A DNA stretch of 15,391 nucleotides from Bacteroidota bacterium (GTDB lineage Bacteria > Bacteroidota > Bacteroidia > Bacteroidales > VadinHA17). Position 1 is the first letter of the stretch. Every line of letters begins with the position of its first letter. This document shows positions 1 to 6,991 of this stretch, piece after piece. Made by a program: the position numbers and the translations under genes. Location: NCBI GenBank assembly GCA_030593185.1, contig JAUVHQ010000020.1, positions 1 through 15,391 of the forward strand. Reading direction: 5' to 3'. The notes under the pieces were generated by a model. That model made no database searches. It saw only the letters and a program-made list of their open reading frames with translations, and was not told the origin of the DNA.

Positions 1-483
1 AAACAGGCAAAAAAGGAAGGCTATGAGCAAATATCTGCAATATTTGCTGAAACAGCCTTAAATGAAAAAGAACATGCAAAAAGGTTTTTTAAATTCCTTG
101 AAGGCAGACCTGTTGAAATAACGGCTATTTATCCTGCCGGAAAGATAGGAACTACCTCTGAAAATCTAAAAGCGTCAGCTATGGGCGAAAATGAAGAGTG
201 GACAGAATTGTATCCTGAATTTGCAAAAATCGCAGATGAAGAAGGATTCGATGAAATTGCAACTACTTACAGAATGATCGCCAAAGTAGAAAAAGCTCAT
301 GAAGAGAAGTATTCTAAATTACTGACTAATCTTGAAGAAGGTAAAGTATTTGAGAGTAACGGAAATGTTATTTGGAAATGCCGTAATTGCGGATATTTAC
401 ACGAAGGAACAAAAGCTCCTGAAACATGTCCTGCATGCTTGCATCCACAAGCATATTTTGAATTGAAAGAGAATAATTACTAG
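1..483 (+). CDS. Rubrerythrin, 5' end outside window
   Basis: The frame is open from base 1 to the TAG at 481-483, so the N-terminus lies outside the window; 160 residues are visible of about 190 usual for rubrerythrins. The visible part starts inside the ferritin-like diiron four-helix domain: an ETALNEKEHAKRFF stretch (visible residues about 18-31) and, near residue 100, AKVEKAHEEKY carry E-x-x-H iron-ligand motifs. The C-terminus (about residues 125-155) is a rubredoxin-like Fe(Cys)4 domain with CRNC and CPAC pairs. Rubrerythrins are cytosolic NADH/rubredoxin-linked peroxidases of anaerobes that reduce H2O2. A rubredoxin gene starts 45 bases downstream, which fits an electron-donor pairing. 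The ATG at 181 is internal and should not be used as the start. The family assignment is secure; the physiological reductant is inferred. Confidence 0.95.
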   Translation, partial: KQAKKEGYEQISAIFAETALNEKEHAKRFFKFLEGRPVEITAIYPAGKIGTTSENLKASAMGENEEWTELYPEFAKIADEEGFDEIATTYRMIAKVEKAHEEKYSKLLTNLEEGKVFESNGNVIWKCRNCGYLHEGTKAPETCPACLHPQAYFELKENNY

Positions 484-528
484 CATGAAAATTTCATTTT
501 ATAATCAATAATTAAAACACAAAACATT

Positions 529-693
529 ATGAAAAAGTATGAATGTACAGTATGCGGTTATATTTATGATCCTGAAACTGGTGATCCTGATGGAGGAATA
601 GCTTCCGGAACAGCTTTTGAAGACCTCCCTGATGATTGGGTTTGTCCTGAATGTGGAGTTGGTAAAGAAGATTTTGAACTTGTTGAAGATTAA
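529..693 (+). CDS. Rubredoxin
   Basis: A 54-residue protein starting MKKYECTVCGYIYDP, with CTVC (C6, C9) and CPEC (C39, C42) supplying the four cysteine ligands of a mononuclear iron site. The aromatic residues Y4, Y11 and W37 typical of rubredoxins are present, and the length is standard. It is a small cytosolic one-electron carrier. Lying 45 bases after rubrerythrin and on the same strand, it is the likely electron donor to that peroxidase and perhaps to other oxygen- or peroxide-reducing enzymes. The gene is followed within 30 bases by a GC-rich hairpin, which would end a rubrerythrin-rubredoxin transcript. The call is firm from the complete motif set. Confidence 0.96.
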   Translation: MKKYECTVCGYIYDPETGDPDGGIASGTAFEDLPDDWVCPECGVGKEDFELVED

Positions 694-706
694 GAAAACA
701 ATTATC

Positions 707-760
707 ATGAATTATTTAAAACCGGGGGATACAGCCCCCGGATTTACTTTTGAAAATTAG
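707..760 (+). other. Possible 17-codon peroxiredoxin-like fragment
   Basis: ATG at 707 opens a 17-codon frame reading MNYLKPGDTAPGFTFEN before TAG at 758-760. The LKPGDTAPGFTFEN string resembles the first strand of AhpC/Bcp-type peroxiredoxins (typically L-x-x-G-D-x-A-P-D-F-T-L). Nothing downstream continues the fold and no catalytic cysteine is present. It could be a decayed remnant next to other peroxide-defence genes, or chance coding across a terminator hairpin (722-741), which dictates much of the sequence. Weak evidence. Confidence 0.2.
722..751 (+). terminator. Rho-independent terminator after rubredoxin
   Basis: A perfect 7-bp stem, CCGGGGG (722-728) and CCCCCGG (735-741), with a 6-nt loop ATACAG, is followed by a T-rich stretch ATTTACTTTT. 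It lies 29 bases after the rubredoxin stop codon and before the next gene at 803, so it is well placed to end the rubrerythrin-rubredoxin transcript. The T tract is interrupted, so it may be leaky. Confidence 0.7.
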
Positions 761-802
761 TTTGATAGCATAACTGATGTTAACTAAATAAATTTCAAAC
801 GA

Positions 803-2494
803 ATGAAAAATGATATTTCAATAGTTCTATCAGGAGAAGCCGGACAAGGAATTAAAACTGTTGAATTACTAATAATCAGAGCTTTGAAAAATTCGGGTTA
901 TAATGTATTTTCTACTACTGAACTTATGTCGAGGGTCAGAGGAGGCAATAATACTACCGAAATCAGAGTATCAAATGAAAGAATTGAGGCTTATGTTGAT
1001 AAAATTGATATTTTAATTGTACTAAGTAAAAATGCTATTCTTAGAATAGAAAACCGACTTACTAAAGACACTATTATTATTGGTCAAGATAGCTTTATAG
1101 AGGAAAAATATAAAAATAGCCAGTATATAATAAAGTATGTTGCTCTAAGTTCATTAGCCAAAGAAGTTGGTGGCTTGATATATTCTAATGTTATAACTTA
1201 TGGACTTTTGTCCGGTATTTTTGATATCAATTTAAATCTGATTAAAGAGTCTATCACCAGGCATTTCTCAACTAAAGGAAAAGAAATTACAGATAATAAT
1301 ATTAATGCAGTAATTAAGGGCTATGAAAAAGGCAAGGAGCTGAAATTAGGGATACAAGTAGAAAAAGATGAGAAAATAAAAAATCAGGTTTTATTAAGCG
1401 GAACTGAATCTATTGGTATAGGTGCATTAGCAGGGGGTTGTAATTTTATTACTGCATACCCAATGTCACCATCAACCGGCGTAATACAATTTTTAGCCAG
1501 GCATTCTGAAGAGTTTGGAGTTGTTGTTGAACAGGCAGAAGATGAAATTTCTGCAATTAATATGATTCAGGGTGCCTGGTATGCCGGGGCACGGGCAATG
1601 ACTACAACATCGGGAGGTGGATTTGCTCTTATGGAAGAAGGTATAAGCAATGCAGCTATAACTGAAGTGCCAATTGTAATTCATCTTGCCCAACGGCCGG
1701 GACCTTCCACAGGACTTCCTACAAGAACCGAGCAAGGCGATTTAAACCTGGCTTTATATGCAGGTCATGGTGAATTCCCGAGAATAATTTTTGCTCCCGG
1801 TAATTTTACGGATGGAATTTACTTAACTCAAAAAGCATTTAATCTGGCTGATAAATTTCAGGTTCCTGTAATAATTTTAACTGATCAATTTTATATTGAT
1901 TCATTTCAAAGCATCAAATCAATTGACTTTACAGATTTTAAGGTAGAGAATTTTGTTACAAGAACAGATAAAGATTATAAAAGGTACAAAAATACTGAAG
2001 ATGGAATATCCCCAAGAGGAATTCCAATGCAAGGAGATGGATTTGTAAGGTTTGATAGCCACGAACATGATGAGGGTGGATTTATAACTGAAGATCCTGA
2101 TATAAGAATAAAAATGGTGGACAAAAGATTTAAAAAATTGGAGTCTTATTCAAAGGAATCTATAGATGCTGAAATTATTGGCTCAAAAAACTACAAAACA
2201 TTAATTGTAGGCTGGGGTTCAACTTATGGAGTTATTAAAGAAGCAATCGAAAAACTTAATGATAATGATCTTGCTTTTGCATATTTTAAACAAGTTTATC
2301 CATTACCAAATAATACAAAAGAAATCCTGTCAAAAGCAAAAGAACTAATTATTATTGAAAATAATGCTACATCTCAATTCGGACAACTTATTAAAAGATA
2401 TACAGGGATGGAATTCACAAATCATATTTTGAAATATAATGGAATGCCTTTTTCATTAGAAGAAATTATTGAAAAACTAAAGGGAATGCAATAA
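803..2494 (+). CDS. 2-oxoacid:ferredoxin oxidoreductase, alpha subunit (gamma-alpha fusion)
   Basis: 563 residues. The N-terminal gamma-type domain (about 1-180) has the glycine motif LSGEAGQGIKTVE at 9-21. The alpha pyrimidine-binding domain follows (about 195-440), with NFITAYPMSPST at 214-225 and the conserved RPGPSTGLPTRTEQGDL segment at 298-314. A C-terminal domain (about 460-560) completes it. Such enzymes decarboxylate a 2-oxoacid with CoA and reduce ferredoxin, or run in reverse to fix CO2. The gamma-alpha fusion is typical of two-subunit forms. The beta subunit follows with a one-base overlap (TAATG), implying translational coupling. The substrate (pyruvate, 2-oxoglutarate, branched-chain or aryl) cannot be told from sequence alone, so no gene symbol is given. 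Neighbouring rubredoxin and rubrerythrin fit an anaerobe with low-potential electron carriers. Confidence 0.9.
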   Translation: MKNDISIVLSGEAGQGIKTVELLIIRALKNSGYNVFSTTELMSRVRGGNNTTEIRVSNERIEAYVDKIDILIVLSKNAILRIENRLTKDTIIIGQDSFIEEKYKNSQYIIKYVALSSLAKEVGGLIYSNVITYGLLSGIFDINLNLIKESITRHFSTKGKEITDNNINAVIKGYEKGKELKLGIQVEKDEKIKNQVLLSGTESIGIGALAGGCNFITAYPMSPSTGVIQFLARHSEEFGVVVEQAEDEISAINMIQGAWYAGARAMTTTSGGGFALMEEGISNAAITEVPIVIHLAQRPGPSTGLPTRTEQGDLNLALYAGHGEFPRIIFAPGNFTDGIYLTQKAFNLADKFQVPVIILTDQFYIDSFQSIKSIDFTDFKVENFVTRTDKDYKRYKNTEDGISPRGIPMQGDGFVRFDSHEHDEGGFITEDPDIRIKMVDKRFKKLESYSKESIDAEIIGSKNYKTLIVGWGSTYGVIKEAIEKLNDNDLAFAYFKQVYPLPNNTKEILSKAKELIIIENNATSQFGQLIKRYTGMEFTNHILKYNGMPFSLEEIIEKLKGMQ

Positions 2495-3345
2495 TGACAA
2501 CTATTTTTGATTTTGACCAAATACCTGAAACAAGTTGGTGTCCCGGCTGTGGAAATTTTTCTATTCTAAAAGTTTTAAAGGAAGCTTTGGATGAATTAAA
2601 AATTGATCCTAAAAACCTGGTTATATCTGCAGGAATTGGACAGGCAGCTAAAACATCTCAATATATAAACTCCAATTGTTTCAACGGATTACATGGCAGA
2701 GCACTTCCCGTTGCAACGGGAATAAAAGCTTCAAATCCCGATCTTATTGTTGTGGCTGAAGGTGGGGATGGCGATATGTATGGTGAAGGTGGCAACCATT
2801 TTATACATGCAATAAGAAGAAATATTGATATAGTAAACATTGTACATAATAATATGGTTTATGGATTAACATTAGGGCAGGCTTCACCGACAAGCAGAAA
2901 GGAATTTAAAACTCCCTTACAATTGGAAGGAGTTTCTTCAGAGCCGTTTAACCCAATTGCTGTTGCTATTTCTTTAGGTGCATCTTTTGTGGCAAGAGCA
3001 TTTTCGGGAGATATGAAACAAATGAAAGAAATATTGAAAGAAGCTGTCAAGCATAAGGGCTATGCTCTTGTCGATATTTTTCATCCATGTGTTTCGTTTA
3101 ATAAAATTAATAATTTCAAATGGTTTAAAGACAATACATATTATCTCAACGAAAACTATGATAATACTGATAAAATGGAAGCATTAAAAAAAGCATTTGA
3201 AACTGATAAATTTCCATTGGGCGTTATATATACAAATGGGAAAAACAAAACTTTTGAAGAAAACTTAATAGCATATAAAAACGATAAAAGACCACTTTAT
3301 AAAAGAGAAGTTGATCTGGAAAAGATAGAAAAACTATTAAATTGA
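2494..3345 (+). CDS. 2-oxoacid:ferredoxin oxidoreductase, beta subunit (TPP-binding)
   Basis: 283 residues. It begins with the iron-sulfur motif WCPGCGNFSILK (C16, C19) and carries the thiamine diphosphate/Mg motif GGDGDMYGEGGNH (90-102) followed by NNMVYGLT (119-126). FHPCVSFN (196-203) supplies another cluster cysteine, C199. FNGLHGRALPVATGIK (63-78) is the usual active-site neighbourhood. In well-studied two-subunit enzymes a fourth cluster cysteine sits in a GIGC motif; here the same place reads GIGQ (Q50), and a cysteine appears at C62 just before FNGLHGR. The cluster may therefore be ligated differently, or belong to a GIGQ subfamily. It starts on the last base of the alpha gene and is followed by a hairpin with a T tract. 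The beta call is firm; the substrate is unknown. Confidence 0.92.
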   Translation: MTTIFDFDQIPETSWCPGCGNFSILKVLKEALDELKIDPKNLVISAGIGQAAKTSQYINSNCFNGLHGRALPVATGIKASNPDLIVVAEGGDGDMYGEGGNHFIHAIRRNIDIVNIVHNNMVYGLTLGQASPTSRKEFKTPLQLEGVSSEPFNPIAVAISLGASFVARAFSGDMKQMKEILKEAVKHKGYALVDIFHPCVSFNKINNFKWFKDNTYYLNENYDNTDKMEALKKAFETDKFPLGVIYTNGKNKTFEENLIAYKNDKRPLYKREVDLEKIEKLLN

Positions 3346-3353
3346 GAACATGG

Positions 3354-3396
3354 ACACCAGTGGTTACTGATTAGTTGTTGGTATCCGGTGTTTTTT
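3354..3396 (+). terminator. Probable terminator after the oxidoreductase genes
   Basis: An outer 5-bp stem ACACC (3354-3358)/GGTGT (3387-3391) and an inner, one-mismatch stem GGTTAC (3362-3367)/GTATCC (3381-3386) are followed directly by TTTTT. The hairpin is 9 bases after the beta-subunit stop codon. The long AT-rich loop and mismatch make it weaker than the rubredoxin terminator. Confidence 0.5.
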
Positions 3397-3425
3397 GTAT
3401 AACGTAACTAAAAAACTATAAAATA

Positions 3426-3881
3426 ATGAATGAATTTAAGTCTATTGACGATGCATTAGATTTTGCTATTCAATCGGAACAAGAAGCTGCTGATTTTTAC
3501 ACAAATCTCGCTGACGGATCAAAAAATCAAGCAATGCGTAAAGTTTTTATTCAATTTGCCAAAGAAGAAAAGGGGCATAAAAAACGTCTTATTAATATCA
3601 AAAGGAAAGGAACGTTTGAGTTTTCTGATGAAAAGGTATTTGATTTGGAAATTGGTGATTATCTAATTGATATTAAAGCTACCAGCGACATGTCATATCA
3701 GGATGCTTTAATTCTGGCAATGAAAAAAGAGAAATCGGCATTTAAACTGTATTCAGATTTGGCTGGCATTTCCCCAAACAGTGGTTTAAAAAATATTTTT
3801 CTTGCGTTGGCTCAGGAAGAAGCAAAACACAAATTACGTTTCGAAATAGAATATGATGATAATATTCTAAAAGAAAACTAG
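3426..3881 (+). CDS. Ferritin-like diiron protein (rubrerythrin family, no rubredoxin domain)
   Basis: 151 residues forming one ferritin-like four-helix unit. Two repeated halves are visible: SEQEAADFYTNLA (17-29) with FAKEEKGHKKRL (44-55), and MKKEKSAFKLYSDLA (99-113) with LAQEEAKHKLRFE (128-140). Each half carries an E-x(6)-Y helix and an E-x-x-H helix, the expected carboxylate/histidine ligands for a diiron site (E48/H51 and E132/H135 among them). There is no C-terminal rubredoxin domain, unlike the rubrerythrin at the window start. Members of this group (COG1633-like) are thought to act in peroxide reduction or iron handling in anaerobes, but most are untested. It stands alone between a putative terminator and a 131-base gap, so it probably has its own promoter. 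Confidence 0.88.
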   Translation: MNEFKSIDDALDFAIQSEQEAADFYTNLADGSKNQAMRKVFIQFAKEEKGHKKRLINIKRKGTFEFSDEKVFDLEIGDYLIDIKATSDMSYQDALILAMKKEKSAFKLYSDLAGISPNSGLKNIFLALAQEEAKHKLRFEIEYDDNILKEN

Positions 3882-3948
3882 TGTTGTGTCAACGATTAAA
3901 TATCGGTCGATTTTGAAGACATTTTAATAGAGGAATAACTTATTCTAT

Positions 3949-3973
3949 GTCTTTTATCCTAAGGGCAAAAGAC
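3949..3973. promoter_or_regulatory. 25-bp imperfect palindrome upstream of the metal permease
   Basis: GTCTTTT (3949-3955) and AAAAGAC (3967-3973) are a perfect 7-bp inverted repeat, and inside it CCT (3958-3960) and AGG (3962-3964) continue the symmetry about base 3961. The element ends 39 bases before the permease start. The symmetry suits a dimeric regulator site or an RNA hairpin in the leader; it also lies inside a 20-codon open frame (3947-4009). The function is inferred from position only. Confidence 0.4.
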
Positions 3974-4012
3974 CATGCAGAACAAATTCTTAAAAAATAT
4001 TATAACTAAACA

Positions 4013-5302
4013 ATGAATATTATTATTGATTTTAAGAATGATTTTTTCAGTATTCTGAACGAGATGTCCCCATATCTCCTATTGGGTTTCTTGTTTGCAG
4101 GGATATTGCATGTTTTTTTCCCTCAGAAATATATTTCAAGGTATCTGGGCAAAAAAAACAATAAATCTGTAGTAAATGCAACCCTATTTGGCATTCCACT
4201 TCCACTTTGCTCATGCGGAGTAATTCCAACCGGTATATCGTTATTCAAAAACGGAGCATCAAAAGGATCAACAGTTTCATTCTTGATTTCAACACCACAA
4301 ACAGGAATTGATTCGGTAATGGTTACATATTCATTACTTGGATTACCTTTTGCTATAATAAGGCCGGTTGTTGCATTTATTACGGGTGTTTTTGGGGGTA
4401 TATTAATAAACAAAACTGAAGCAGGATCTTCAAGTATTGAACCTGAATTAATTAATAATAAATCTGCAAATAATACTTCTAAAAATCGGATTCTGGGTGT
4501 ATTTAAGTATGCTTTCATTGACTTTTTACAGGATATCTCGAAATGGTTGATTATTGGATTATTGATTGCAACTGCTATTTCAGTAATAGTTCCTGATGAT
4601 TTTTTTACTTCAAATCTTGGAAATGACTATATTCAGATGTTTGTGGTTTTATTAGCATCTATTCCTCTCTATGTTTGCGCAACAGCGTCAGTTCCAATTG
4701 CTGCTGTACTGATGCTTAAAGGAGTATCAGCCGGTGCGATTCTGGTTTTTTTAATGGCAGGCCCTGCAACCAATGCAGCTACAATCAGCGTTATTACTAA
4801 AGTACTGGGTAAAAAAACCCTTTTTTATTACCTGTTTTCAATAATTACCGGTGCACTGATTTTCGGGTTTATTGTTAATTACTTTTTTCCAAATGACTTT
4901 TTGTTTAAAAAGACTCTTGATTTATACGGCGGGCATGAACATCACCTTTTACCGCTATGGGCAAAAACTGCTTCAGGTGTAACGTTATTATTACTTATTG
5001 CTTACGGATATATACAGAAGCTAATAAGTAGAAAAATACAATTGATAAAACTGCAAAATACTAACCACCTAAACCAAACCAAAATACCATATATAACAAT
5101 AAAAATTGAAGGTATGACCTGCAACCATTGCAAAGAAAGTGTTGAAAGCAATTTGAATTCAATCTATGGTATTGAGCAGGTAAATGTGGACTTAGCCAAT
5201 TCGAGAGCAGTTATTAAAGGTGAAAATATTGACTTAAAAAAGATAAAAAGCTGTATAAATAGCTTAGGATATAAATATAAGGGAGAGGTTAAAAAGTCAT
5301 AA
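4013..5302 (+). CDS. SO_0444-type Cu/Zn efflux permease with C-terminal HMA domain
   Basis: 429 residues. The membrane part (about 15-335) is a COG0701-type permease with about eight hydrophobic spans. It has the signature FGIPLPLCSCGVIPTG (59-74; C66, C68), the STPQTGIDS loop (93-101), and a second-half motif YVCATASVPIAAV (220-232) plus MAGPATNAAT (248-257). A histidine-rich loop, GGHEHH, lies at 306-311. The C-terminus (about 360-425) is a heavy-metal-associated domain with GMTCNHC (367-373). This architecture matches the SO_0444 family, implicated in copper/zinc export at the inner membrane. It is the first gene of a tight run: the next gene starts 9 bases later. A palindrome 40 bases upstream may be an operator. 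The metal specificity cannot be read from the sequence. Confidence 0.85.
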   Translation: MNIIIDFKNDFFSILNEMSPYLLLGFLFAGILHVFFPQKYISRYLGKKNNKSVVNATLFGIPLPLCSCGVIPTGISLFKNGASKGSTVSFLISTPQTGIDSVMVTYSLLGLPFAIIRPVVAFITGVFGGILINKTEAGSSSIEPELINNKSANNTSKNRILGVFKYAFIDFLQDISKWLIIGLLIATAISVIVPDDFFTSNLGNDYIQMFVVLLASIPLYVCATASVPIAAVLMLKGVSAGAILVFLMAGPATNAATISVITKVLGKKTLFYYLFSIITGALIFGFIVNYFFPNDFLFKKTLDLYGGHEHHLLPLWAKTASGVTLLLLIAYGYIQKLISRKIQLIKLQNTNHLNQTKIPYITIKIEGMTCNHCKESVESNLNSIYGIEQVNVDLANSRAVIKGENIDLKKIKSCINSLGYKYKGEVKKS

Positions 5303-5311
5303 GTAAGCAAA

Positions 5312-5944
5312 GTGAAAGAATTGATCGACACATATTATAAAATAGAAAAAAATATTCTTAATCGAATAATAGAATTTAAATCTGTTTGGAATGAAGCTGA
5401 TGAGAAAAAGTTATTTCAGGAACTTGCTTTTTGTCTGTTAACACCTCAATCGAAAGCTGAAAATGCATGGAAAACAATAATTAAACTTACTGAAAATAAT
5501 AAACTATTTGAAGCTAACACAAGTTCAATTTCAAATGATCTGAATTTAGTGAGATTTAAAAACAATAAAGCTTCTTACCTGGTTGAGGCCAGGGAAATAT
5601 TTTTTAATAATTCCAAAGGAATAAGGGAAACCTTGTCAGCGTTTACATCAGTTTGTGAAAAAAGAAAATGGTTAAATAATAATATTAAAGGTTATGGATT
5701 AAAAGAATCAAGTCATTTTTTGCGAAATATTGGATTTGTTGAAGACATTGCAATTTTAGATAGACATATTTTGAAAAATTTGAAAAGATTCAATGTAATT
5801 AGCGAGATTCCAAAATCTATTCCTGAAAAAAAATATTTTCAAATTGAAAGTCAAATGAAGAAGTTCTCAAATGAAATTAGAATTCCTTTAGGACATCTTG
5901 ATTTTATCTTCTGGTATAACGAAACTCAAACAATTTTCAAATGA
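5312..5944 (+). CDS. ogg: Archaeal-type N-glycosylase/DNA lyase (Ogg2-like)
   Basis: 210 residues, using a GTG start at 5312, nine bases after the permease stop. The helix-hairpin-helix element NIKGYGLKESSHFLRNIG (124-141) holds the catalytic lysine K131, and AILDRHILK (147-155) holds the catalytic aspartate D150. Their spacing and the 200-residue length match the bacterial/archaeal Ogg2 branch, which removes 8-oxoguanine from DNA and nicks the abasic site. FCLLTPQSKAENAW (40-53) is the conserved N-terminal segment. Its stop codon overlaps the ZIP gene by 4 bases (ATGA), so the two are likely coupled in translation. A glycosylase for oxidised guanine between metal transporters and cytochrome bd fits a metal/oxygen stress operon; that link is inference. 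Confidence 0.88.
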   Translation: MKELIDTYYKIEKNILNRIIEFKSVWNEADEKKLFQELAFCLLTPQSKAENAWKTIIKLTENNKLFEANTSSISNDLNLVRFKNNKASYLVEAREIFFNNSKGIRETLSAFTSVCEKRKWLNNNIKGYGLKESSHFLRNIGFVEDIAILDRHILKNLKRFNVISEIPKSIPEKKYFQIESQMKKFSNEIRIPLGHLDFIFWYNETQTIFK

Positions 5945-6756
5945 TAATTGATTGGTTAGAAAAATTCACTCCGGTAACCCAGGCACTAATAGCCACATTA
6001 TTTACGTGGTTACTAACCGCGATGGGGGCAAGTTTGGTCTTTTTCTTTAAAACAATTAACAGAAAAGTACTTGATGGAATGCTTGGATTTGCTGCAGGAA
6101 TAATGATAGCTGCAAGTTTCTGGTCATTACTGGCACCTGCTATTGAAATGTCGGAAAATTCAGACAAAACGCCATGGATCCCGGCTGTTACAGGATTTTT
6201 AGCAGGTGGTGCTTTTTTATGGATATTTGACAAAATACTGCCACACCTTCATCTCGGTTATAAAAAGTCGGAAGCAGAAGGTATTAAAACCGGATGGCAA
6301 AAAAGTGTTTTACTTGTTTTGGCAATTACACTGCATAATATTCCTGAAGGCCTGGCAATTGGTGTTGCATTCGGAGCATTGGCATCAGGTTCTCAATCAG
6401 TTACACTTACAGGAGCTGTTGTATTAGCTATTGGAATTGGTATTCAGAACTTTCCTGAAGGTACCGCTGTTTCTGTTCCGTTAAGAAGAGAGGGATTATC
6501 AAGGTTTAAAAGTTTTTGGTACGGGCAATTGTCAGGAATTGTCGAACCCATTGCCGCGGTTATTGGTGCAATTGCGGTTCTATCAATGACAAATTTCCTG
6601 CCCTATGCTTTATCTTTTGCAGCAGGGGCAATGATATTTGTTGTAATTGAAGAACTTATACCTGAATCGCAATTAAACAAAAACAACGATATTGCAACTG
6701 CCGGAGCTTTGATAGGCTTTTCATTAATGATGGCATTAGATGTTGCTTTAGGTTAA
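5941..6756 (+). CDS. ZIP-family divalent metal transporter
   Basis: 271 residues, with about eight hydrophobic segments. The transmembrane metal-binding motifs are HNIPEG (132-137) and QNFPEG (169-174), with a third acidic motif EELIPE (237-242). The short cytoplasmic segment HLHLGYKKSEAEG (102-114) is the variable loop before the fourth span. This is the GufA-like branch of ZIP proteins, generally importers of zinc, iron or manganese. It overlaps the Ogg gene by 4 bases and is followed 18 bases later by the DUF4492 gene, placing a metal importer and a metal exporter (4013-5302) in the same operon. The direction and metal are family knowledge, not visible here. Confidence 0.9.
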   Translation: MIIDWLEKFTPVTQALIATLFTWLLTAMGASLVFFFKTINRKVLDGMLGFAAGIMIAASFWSLLAPAIEMSENSDKTPWIPAVTGFLAGGAFLWIFDKILPHLHLGYKKSEAEGIKTGWQKSVLLVLAITLHNIPEGLAIGVAFGALASGSQSVTLTGAVVLAIGIGIQNFPEGTAVSVPLRREGLSRFKSFWYGQLSGIVEPIAAVIGAIAVLSMTNFLPYALSFAAGAMIFVVIEELIPESQLNKNNDIATAGALIGFSLMMALDVALG

Positions 6757-6774
6757 GAACAAAATTGAAACAAC

Positions 6775-6987
6775 ATGAATTTAGTCAAACGAATAATTAA
6801 TTTTTACATAGATGGATTTAGAAACCTTGATAAAGTTAGCATAAAGCTATGGATAATTATTGGCATCAAACTATTTATCATGTTTGCAATCCTGAAACTG
6901 TTCTTCTTTCCTGATTTTCTAAATTCCAGATTCGATACAGATGAACAAAAGAGTGAATATGTAATTCAATCGCTTACAAAAAATTAA
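6775..6987 (+). CDS. DUF4492 small membrane protein, cytochrome bd-associated
   Basis: 70 residues. An amphipathic start (FYIDGFRNLDKVS, 11-23) leads to one strongly hydrophobic span (about 25-46) ending in LKLFFFPDFLNSRF, then a charged tail. The FYxDGFRN and FFFPDFLN strings are what I recognise as the DUF4492 family, which commonly sits just before cydAB in Bacteroidota and Campylobacterota. It starts 18 bases after the ZIP gene and ends 4 bases before cydA. Co-location suggests an assembly factor or an accessory subunit of the oxidase comparable in role to CydX, but I know of no proof of this for this protein. The family assignment is from memory of the motif. Confidence 0.8.
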   Translation: MNLVKRIINFYIDGFRNLDKVSIKLWIIIGIKLFIMFAILKLFFFPDFLNSRFDTDEQKSEYVIQSLTKN

Positions 6988-6991
6988 GGTT

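Noticed and set aside
181..483. ATG at 181 as the start of a separate 100-residue protein
   Set aside because: The frame continues upstream to base 1 with clear rubrerythrin sequence, so this ATG is internal.
505..708. 67-codon minus-strand frame over the rubredoxin region
   Set aside because: It is the shadow of the rubredoxin gene, which has a full motif set on the plus strand.
761..796. TTTG (761-764) and TAAATTTC (789-796) as a Bacteroidota promoter for the oxidoreductase genes
   Set aside because: Spacing between the boxes is too long (24 bases), the -7 box has a mismatch, and the start point would fall on the start codon.
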